Origin: Leptospira levettii
GTDB taxonomy: Bacteria; Spirochaetota; Leptospiria; Leptospirales; Leptospiraceae
NCBI RefSeq assembly: GCF_002812085.1
Contig: NZ_NPDM01000004.1
Coordinates: forward strand, 186,001-250,000
Reading direction: 5' to 3'
Length of the DNA: 64,000 bases
Part shown: positions 58,812 to 64,000 of the stretch, piece by piece
Numbering within the stretch: the first letter of the stretch is position 1
Layout: every line of letters starts with the position of its first letter
The notes under the pieces: generated by a model
What the model was told of the DNA's origin: nothing
The model's input: only the letters and a program-made list of their open reading frames with translations
Database searches by the model: none
Made by a program: the position numbers and the translations under genes

Positions 58812-59168
58812 TTAGGCTTTTTTCGGCCGATTGTTCTCATCCACGAAGACAACTTTCGGTTTGTAGTCACTTGGGAGGTCCTTTTCTTCCACTTGGCCAT
58901 AAGTGATGATGATGACCTTGTCTCCTTTCATCCCAAGCCGAGCTGCAGCTCCATTCAAACAAATGGTCCCCGAACCCCTTTCTCCGACGATCAGGTAGGT
59001 TTCGAACCTGGCACCGTTATTCACGTTCACCACACTCACTTGTTCATACGGTTTCATTCCGGCCATTTCCATTAAGTCTAGGTCAACAGTGAGACTACCT
59101 TCGTAGTGGAGTTCAGCCTCGGTAACGACGGCTCTATGGATTTTGCCTTTGCAAACAGTGATGATCAT
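58812..59168 (-). CDS. panD: Aspartate 1-decarboxylase (pro-enzyme)
   Basis: PanD makes beta-alanine for pantothenate and CoA from aspartate, using a pyruvoyl group formed by self-cleavage. The 118-residue pro-enzyme has the cleavage site HYEGSLTVD with Gly24-Ser25 at exactly the usual place, plus [12 protein letters not shown], the Tyr58-equivalent [13 protein letters not shown] and [19 protein letters not shown]. The ORF overlaps the upstream Panacea-like gene by 4 bases (ATGA), implying coupled translation. Confidence 0.98.
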   Translation of the reverse strand: MIITVCKGKIHRAVVTEAELHYEGSLTVDLDLMEMAGMKPYEQVSVVNVNNGARFETYLIVGERGSGTICLNGAAARLGMKGDKVIIITYGQVEEKDLPSDYKPKVVFVDENNRPKKA

Positions 59169-59701
59169 TCTGACCTCTCAAATAAAACTCTAAACATTTT
59201 GCCCGATAGATTCAAAAGGCTTTTTTGTACAAGGACGTGGATTTTCGTATTGATCCTTGCGACCGAAAACGGAATGGAATCAAATAAGGGTGTAACGACA
59301 TAATTTTCATATAAATTGGGATAATGGCGGTTTTCGTCTACCACTCGTCCCCGGAAGGCTTCCACAACTTTCATCATCACTCGTTTTTCTTCCTTAGAAA
59401 TGATGAGTCCATCGATTGGTTTTAGAAAACGTAAGGCAAAACCTTGGATGCCATTCCCCTCAATTTTCGGGACCACCTCAATATGGCCTTTCTCTTTTAA
59501 ATACAAAAGGGCTTCGTTCAGTTTGACGGGGTAGGGAGAGTCTTCTAAGTGGATATAGTCTCCTCTTGTGATCATTTCCGCATGTTTTTGGAAATGAACA
59601 CCATCCGAATAGTAGAGGAGCTTCGCCAAATCCAAGCGGGCTCTTCCATTCGGTGATTTTTCGAGGATCCAAAGGATCGCATGCAAAAGTTTCTCCATCA
59701 A
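59165..59701 (-). CDS. Panacea (DUF4065/SocA-like) domain protein
   Basis: The 178-residue protein shows the Panacea layout: [32 protein letters not shown] (only partly quoted) followed by [22 protein letters not shown]. In other bacteria such domains act as antitoxins, including SocA, which feeds a toxin to ClpXP, and in many toxin-antitoxin pairs. Here no toxin gene is adjacent; instead panD overlaps by 4 bases. The C-terminal half is less conserved. The 5' end overlaps the divergent lipB gene by 21 bases. The family call is by pattern. Confidence 0.65.
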   Translation of the reverse strand: MMEKLLHAILWILEKSPNGRARLDLAKLLYYSDGVHFQKHAEMITRGDYIHLEDSPYPVKLNEALLYLKEKGHIEVVPKIEGNGIQGFALRFLKPIDGLIISKEEKRVMMKVVEAFRGRVVDENRHYPNLYENYVVTPLFDSIPFSVARINTKIHVLVQKSLLNLSGKMFRVLFERSE

Positions 59702-60337
59702 AAAGGACTACCTTCCTATCTGTTTCCTTCGATTGTTTCGTACCAACGATACTTGGATTTCCAGGAAAATGCCAGGAAAAATCGAAGAGAATCCATGCTC
59801 TTTTTAGAACACAGTCCATGTTTGACAGGGGGCATAGGTGCGAAAGCGGAAAATCTTTTGGTACCAGAGGTGAGACTTACGGAACTTGGTGTGGACTTTG
59901 TCAGTCTGCCTAGAGGTGGGGATTTTACAGCCCATGAACCAGGGCAAATTGTCGGTTACCTCCACATTGACTTAAAAAAAAGGGGCTTAAGTTTAGGAGA
60001 TTTTTTGCGAAACTTAAACGAAAGTTTGGTGGTAGCTGTTAAAGATACTTGGGGTTTAGATGTGGAAGAGAATCCAAAATCTCCTGGTTTGTATACAAAG
60101 GATTCGAAGAAAAAACTGATCTCAGAAGGGATTTATGCGAAATCCTATTTTACGAGTTTTGGTTTTGCCTTAAACGGAATCAATTCTCTCTTTACTTTCT
60201 CTCTCATCAACCCATGTGGGGCAAGGTCTGAAGACATGGTTTCCTTATCAGCCTTGGGACTTTCCGCAGGCTATCCCGAGAAACGAAAAGAATTTGTGTT
60301 CCGATTTTCAAAACACTTCCTTTCCCTTCTCCCATAA
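59681..60337 (+). CDS. lipB: Octanoyl-[ACP]:protein N-octanoyltransferase LipB
   Basis: LipB moves octanoate from acyl carrier protein to lipoyl domains, the first step of lipoate synthesis. The 218-residue protein has FLEHSPCLTGG, LPRGGDFTAHEPGQIVGYLHIDL, a Lys in KKLISEGI and the catalytic Cys in INPCGARSEDMVSLSALG. In the segment usually written x-HG-x-ALN the His is replaced by Phe (TSFGFALN). The start at 59681 has aaagga upstream and lies inside the divergent Panacea-like gene. A stand-alone lipoyl domain that could be a substrate is encoded at 4505-4747. Confidence 0.9.
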   Translation: MQKFLHQKGLPSYLFPSIVSYQRYLDFQENARKNRRESMLFLEHSPCLTGGIGAKAENLLVPEVRLTELGVDFVSLPRGGDFTAHEPGQIVGYLHIDLKKRGLSLGDFLRNLNESLVVAVKDTWGLDVEENPKSPGLYTKDSKKKLISEGIYAKSYFTSFGFALNGINSLFTFSLINPCGARSEDMVSLSALGLSAGYPEKRKEFVFRFSKHFLSLLP

Positions 60338-60393
60338 CCTCGAATTTCTTATGTCCTTTTTGTGGATTTGGCCGAAAAGTAAAAGGGGGATCC

Positions 60394-61383
60394 ATGAAAT
60401 ATTCACGTTTTTTTCTATCCTTTATACTCTTTTTTATCCTCTCGGAAACCCTTGCGCTGAGTGGGGTGGTTTGGACATTTTATGAGTCCTTACAAAATGC
60501 TCTTATCCAGGAACAGTTTATTTCTGACCACAGAGCAAGGGACTTAAGCCTTGCACTTGCAAAAAGTGCAGAACAAAGGTTGAATAACGATGGTTATGTG
60601 GAAATCGAAAAGATGTTCCATCGTTATGTAGAACAATCCAAAAAGGATCCAGAAGAGTTTCGTTTTTTAAAGATAAGTTTGTATGCTCCAGATGCCACGT
60701 TACTTGTTTCTACTGATACTATTTATACTTTGGAAGAACTCCGAAAACGAAAACCTGATGATGAGTTAGCAAAATCTACATTCTTTCGCAAAGGCATTCG
60801 GTTGAAAAAATGGGAATGGTCTGAACCAGAAAATGGTGAGAATCCCATTCTCAATTCCAAACGAGATCCAAAGGTTCGGGATGGTTTTGAATGGGTATTA
60901 AATTACCTTCCATTAGCAAAATCAAATACGGTTCGTCTGACAACACCATTGTACAAACCAGGGACATTGGATGTATCTGGCCTTGTGATCCTTGTCTATG
61001 AACGAGGGAACTTAGGTTTATTATTCCAAAACCAATGGAAACTTGTGGAATGGATGGTATTGAATTACCTATTGATTGCACTTGTTGTGAGTTTACTCCT
61101 TACATGGGCATTTGTTGTGTATTCCTTAGTCCTCACAAAAGACCAGTTAACGGAAAAAGAATCAGGTGAAACCTTACCACTGGTTCAGAAAAAAACATTA
61201 GAACCAATGGAAAGTTCCATCCAAGCTGTGAGTGAGTTGAAAGAACAAAATCCATCAACAGAAGCGAATCAAACAAACCTTTCAACGGACGTTGAAGTAT
61301 TACCTGGTGGTCCCGTGTTTGACCAAATGAATGCAGAACCCAAAGAAACTAATACAGTAAGAGATGCAATTTTCTTAGGATAA
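60394..61383 (+). CDS. Membrane-bound Cache-like sensor without an output domain
   Basis: The 329-residue protein has an N-terminal membrane helix (about 7-30), a periplasmic region (about 31-218) with Cache-like features such as FRFLKISLYAPDATLLVSTDT (in part) and a following strand, a second membrane helix (about 219-245) and a short cytoplasmic tail (about 250-329) that is unstructured and charged. No kinase, GGDEF, HAMP or methyl-accepting domain is present. It may pass a signal to the STAS/zinc-ribbon protein encoded 3 bases later. A good ribosome-binding site (aaggggga) precedes ATG 60394. Confidence 0.6.
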   Translation: MKYSRFFLSFILFFILSETLALSGVVWTFYESLQNALIQEQFISDHRARDLSLALAKSAEQRLNNDGYVEIEKMFHRYVEQSKKDPEEFRFLKISLYAPDATLLVSTDTIYTLEELRKRKPDDELAKSTFFRKGIRLKKWEWSEPENGENPILNSKRDPKVRDGFEWVLNYLPLAKSNTVRLTTPLYKPGTLDVSGLVILVYERGNLGLLFQNQWKLVEWMVLNYLLIALVVSLLLTWAFVVYSLVLTKDQLTEKESGETLPLVQKKTLEPMESSIQAVSELKEQNPSTEANQTNLSTDVEVLPGGPVFDQMNAEPKETNTVRDAIFLG

Positions 61384-61386
61384 ATT

Positions 61387-62262
61387 ATGGAATCAAAAGA
61401 CAAAGTATTTTCTATTCAATTAAAAGGTGGTTTAGACGGAAGTAGTGCTGATGATTTTTATCGTTACTTCGAATCACAATTGAACAAAGGGTATCGAAAA
61501 TTTTTATTCCAGTTAGGATCACTTGAATTCATTACATCCAATGGAATTAGTACCCTTGTCAAAATTCACAAACAAATTGTGAAATCAAACGCAGTGTATG
61601 CAATTTATGGATTAAAATCGGAAGTGGAAGATGTATTAAAATTGGTAGGTCTTTTTGATAAATTTCCTATCTTTCGTAACCACAACTCTGCTGAATCCTT
61701 TTTGTTACAAATGGATGTTTCTGGAATGGAACCAAGTACAAAGGAAACTTCTTCCCTTTCCGAAACCTCGGATCACAATAAAAGAGGAGAGGAATCAAAA
61801 TCAGACAGTAACAAAATTCGATTTTATTTTTCAGGTAAGTCCAGGGAAGAAGGAAAACCGAACCTAAGAAAAGAACCTGTTTCTATTTTAGAATCATTGA
61901 AAGACGAAACAACGGACTCAAAACCCACTCCTTCTCCCATGGAAGTTGTGCTCGAAGAAAAAATAAACCAACTCCGTCTGGAAATCAAAGAATCATTGAG
62001 TTCCGAATTGGAAAGGCGATTCTCTCATTATAAATCAGGGGCATCTGCTCAAGAATCGGCTCAATTGGATAAAATTCCAAATTACATCCAATCGAAAACC
62101 AAACAATTGGAAACAGTCGAAAGGATCATCCAATGTGAAGTGTGTGGGACACGGCTACGGCTTTTTAAATTTGGTAAACATGAATGTCCAAGTTGTAAAA
62201 CGCAGTTCCAGTTGAGTCCCAATGGTTCTATCCGTTTTCTTGAAAAATTAAATCCCATCTAA
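61387..62262 (+). CDS. STAS-domain protein with C-terminal zinc ribbon
   Basis: The 291-residue protein begins with a STAS domain (about 1-105) of SpoIIAA type; the phospho-Ser position reads FITSNGISTLV, so a Ser is present but the usual DSSG is TSNG. A long charged, probably disordered linker (about 110-240) includes a coiled-coil stretch. The C-terminus is a zinc ribbon, C-x2-C (QCEVCG) and C-x2-C (CPSCK), about 21 residues apart near residues 249-270. I know no characterised protein with this layout. It is the second gene after the Cache-like sensor and 11 bases before murJ, so the three probably share a transcript. Confidence 0.75.
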   Translation: MESKDKVFSIQLKGGLDGSSADDFYRYFESQLNKGYRKFLFQLGSLEFITSNGISTLVKIHKQIVKSNAVYAIYGLKSEVEDVLKLVGLFDKFPIFRNHNSAESFLLQMDVSGMEPSTKETSSLSETSDHNKRGEESKSDSNKIRFYFSGKSREEGKPNLRKEPVSILESLKDETTDSKPTPSPMEVVLEEKINQLRLEIKESLSSELERRFSHYKSGASAQESAQLDKIPNYIQSKTKQLETVERIIQCEVCGTRLRLFKFGKHECPSCKTQFQLSPNGSIRFLEKLNPI

Positions 62263-62273
62263 AATCTGGTCGT

Positions 62274-63905
62274 ATGACAAACAAAGTCCCAGGGAACGAA
62301 TCGAGTACAAAACGATCCCTTGCTTTATCTTTTTATACATTCTTATCAAGAATTTTAGGGCTCATTCGTGACCACTTTATGGCTGTTAGTTTTGGAACAG
62401 GAATGGTGGCATCCGCCTTTAGTGTTGCCTACAGACTTCCCAATATGTTCCGAAATCTCCTGGCAGAAGGAACCTTAAGCCAGTCCTTTATGCCAATATT
62501 CTCCGAGTATGAAAAAATGGGTGTGATGGAAGCTCGTGTGATGGCAGGAACTGTCCTTAGTTTTCTTTTCCTTTGTTTGTCTATTTTTGTGACTTTTTTT
62601 TGGCTGTTTGCAGCTCAGTTTTTGCCTACTCTTGTTGGTGGTACACCCGAATATGGGAATTTAGTCGTAGAACTTTCGTTAGTTCTATTTTTTCTCATCA
62701 TGACGGCCAGTCTCTCTTCGATTTTTATGTCGATTTCCAATTCCCATCACAAATATTTTGTTCCGTCATTATCCCCAATCATCCTTAACTTTAGTTATCT
62801 GGCAGTGTTTCTCTTTGTGTTTCCTTTTTACCATGAAATTAAGGACAGAGTTTTTTACCTGGCATATGGAATTGTATGTGGTGGGGTATTACAACTTATA
62901 GTGCAAGGATGGTTTGTTTACAAGAATGGATTTGGACCCATCTTTCGGTTGGATTTTAAACACCCTGCGATCAAAAAAATTTTTAAACTCATGTTACCTG
63001 CGGCCCTAGGAGGTAGTTTTTACCAAATTGGACTTCTTGTGGATATCTTTCTTGCCAATTACATCCAAAATCAAAACCCAGGTCTTGGTGCCGTTGTCAG
63101 TTTGGATTATTCCCAGAGACTCGTCCAACTCCCTACAGGGATCATTGGAGTTGCACTTGCGACTACAATCCTTCCTTCTCTTTTGAAGGATTTACGAGAA
63201 GGAAGGGAAGAAAATGTTCCTAAAGAAATAGCAGATGTATTGTCATTTGCGTTTTTTTTAACACTGCCAGCAAGCATTGGTTTGGCGGTTCTTGGGGAAA
63301 CGGTTTTGGATTCCATTTACTACGGTGGACGTTGGGACCATCTTGCTACACTGACAGCATTTTTCCCACTTGTGTTTTATTCACTTGCGATCCCTTTTTA
63401 TAGTATCAATAAGGTACTTGTTTCTTCTTATTATGCATTTTCTGATACAAAAACTCCACTTCGTATCCAGTTGATATCCTTTGTCCTTAGTGTTGTTGTG
63501 AGTATTAGTTTGATGTTTTTTTTGAAACACTCTGCCATTGCCCTTGCTTCAGCCCTCAGTGCCATAGTCACTTCATCATTATTACTATTTTATTTAAAAG
63601 CACACCAAGTAAGAATTCCTTTTGCCACTGTGGGAAAACGGGTATTGAAAATGGTGCCTGCACTTTTTGGACTATTCTTTTGGCTTGTGTTTTCAGAATG
63701 GGTGATCAAACCAAACTTACAAAATTGGGGAACGAATACACTTGGTCTTAGTTATGCCAATCTCAGTCGGTTGAGTTTATCTCTTTCGATGCTTCCAGCG
63801 GTTATTTTGTATTTTGCAATTGCTACCTACACAGGCCTTTCTGAATCCGAAATTATCTTAGGAAGGTTTTTACGAAAGTGGAAACAGAAAAAGGAAAACA
63901 AATAA
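62274..63905 (+). CDS. murJ: Lipid II flippase MurJ
   Basis: MurJ moves the peptidoglycan precursor lipid II across the inner membrane. The 543-residue polytopic protein with about 14 membrane helices has SRILGLIRDHFMAVSFGTG, FRLPNMFRNLLAEGTLSQSFMP (partly quoted as RNLLAEGTLSQSFMPIF), and SLDYSQRLVQLPTGIIGVALAT, all signature segments. The ATG at 62274 lacks a clear ribosome-binding site. It is followed by a hairpin terminator. MurJ has no obvious role in the two preceding sensor genes, so the grouping may be incidental. Confidence 0.96.
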   Translation: MTNKVPGNESSTKRSLALSFYTFLSRILGLIRDHFMAVSFGTGMVASAFSVAYRLPNMFRNLLAEGTLSQSFMPIFSEYEKMGVMEARVMAGTVLSFLFLCLSIFVTFFWLFAAQFLPTLVGGTPEYGNLVVELSLVLFFLIMTASLSSIFMSISNSHHKYFVPSLSPIILNFSYLAVFLFVFPFYHEIKDRVFYLAYGIVCGGVLQLIVQGWFVYKNGFGPIFRLDFKHPAIKKIFKLMLPAALGGSFYQIGLLVDIFLANYIQNQNPGLGAVVSLDYSQRLVQLPTGIIGVALATTILPSLLKDLREGREENVPKEIADVLSFAFFLTLPASIGLAVLGETVLDSIYYGGRWDHLATLTAFFPLVFYSLAIPFYSINKVLVSSYYAFSDTKTPLRIQLISFVLSVVVSISLMFFLKHSAIALASALSAIVTSSLLLFYLKAHQVRIPFATVGKRVLKMVPALFGLFFWLVFSEWVIKPNLQNWGTNTLGLSYANLSRLSLSLSMLPAVILYFAIATYTGLSESEIILGRFLRKWKQKKENK

Positions 63906-63906
63906 A

Positions 63907-63939
63907 AAACCTGTCTCCCGCATGACAGTAGACAGGTTT
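63907..63939 (+). terminator. Hairpin terminator after murJ
   Basis: AAACCTGTCT (63907-63916) pairs with AGACAGGTTT (63930-63939), a perfect 10-base stem with a 13-base loop, right after the murJ stop. The tail is only short in T, so efficiency is uncertain. Confidence 0.7.
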
Positions 63940-63978
63940 CACTTCCAACTGAACTTATGATAGTGATTCTAAATTCAG

Positions 63979-64000
63979 TCCCCTAACTTTACTTAGGGGA
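63979..64000. other. Perfect 8-base inverted repeat at the window edge
   Basis: TCCCCTAA (63979-63986) and TTAGGGGA (63993-64000) form an 8-base stem with a 6-base loop at the last bases of the window. It may be the terminator of a gene beyond the window or a short operator; the cut edge prevents a decision. Confidence 0.4.

Overview
The window is low-GC, gene-dense bacterial DNA from a spirochaete, most likely Leptospira and probably a saprophytic (L. biflexa-like) species. The evidence is the paired flagellar sheath genes flaA2 and flaA1 behind a PUR-domain gene, an Lsa36-family outer-membrane protein, an oversized spirochaete-type GreA, and tRNA genes without an encoded CCA. The species assignment rests on recall of these families, not on a search. 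I see no insertion sequence, prophage, CRISPR array, rRNA gene or replication origin. No stretch over 300 bases is empty; the longest gene-poor gap (about 43065-43376) holds two tRNAs.

Layout. 1-10175: hslVU; a minus-strand pair of a pabB-pabC fusion and an orphan HATPase-like protein; a lipoyl-domain/metallophosphoesterase/Mrp run; an unknown UVR-tailed protein; a GGQ release-factor-like protein; and groES-groEL with two CIRCE-type operators. 10176-15622: a HerA-like ATPase, a 7TM hybrid histidine kinase convergent with a NarL-type regulator, and a lone cyclic-nucleotide-binding domain. 15720-17812: a flagellar sheath operon (PUR protein, flaA2, flaA1) behind a sigma-28-like promoter. 17951-24796: giant GreA, an M23 peptidase, then lptE-like, Fur-family and tgt genes. 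24890-29680: STAS protein, LysM lipoprotein, nadC, rel.

29670-43064: GH13 enzyme; a solute-binding lipoprotein followed by a protein-kinase-like protein, a GT-C membrane glycosyltransferase and pgeF; a minus operon pgm-argD-leuB ending in an atypical receiver; an aminotransferase, a YprB-like exonuclease and a CBS protein. 43140-52560: tRNA-Ile/tRNA-Ala, hemW, a CAU-anticodon tRNA, BFN-UVR protein, phasin-like protein, MFS transporter, double-ACT protein, Lsa36-like OMP, PilZ protein, TPP riboswitch with thiC, and a DUF433/DUF5615 toxin-antitoxin-like pair. 52827-64000: acyl-CoA dehydrogenase, a metallo-beta-lactamase protein with two cNMP-binding domains, thioredoxin, unknown proteins with a decayed paralogue fragment, panD with a Panacea-like gene, lipB, a Cache receptor with a STAS/zinc-ribbon partner, and murJ.

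Most genes are housekeeping, but signalling parts are plentiful: receivers with and without a phospho-Asp, cNMP sensors, two STAS proteins and an HATPase-like protein, a PilZ protein and a kinase-fold protein. The least described items are the GreA fusion, the kinase-fold gene, the Cache/STAS-zinc-ribbon pair, the MBL/cNMP fusion, and the sigma-28-like promoter that re-sets the start of the flaA operon.
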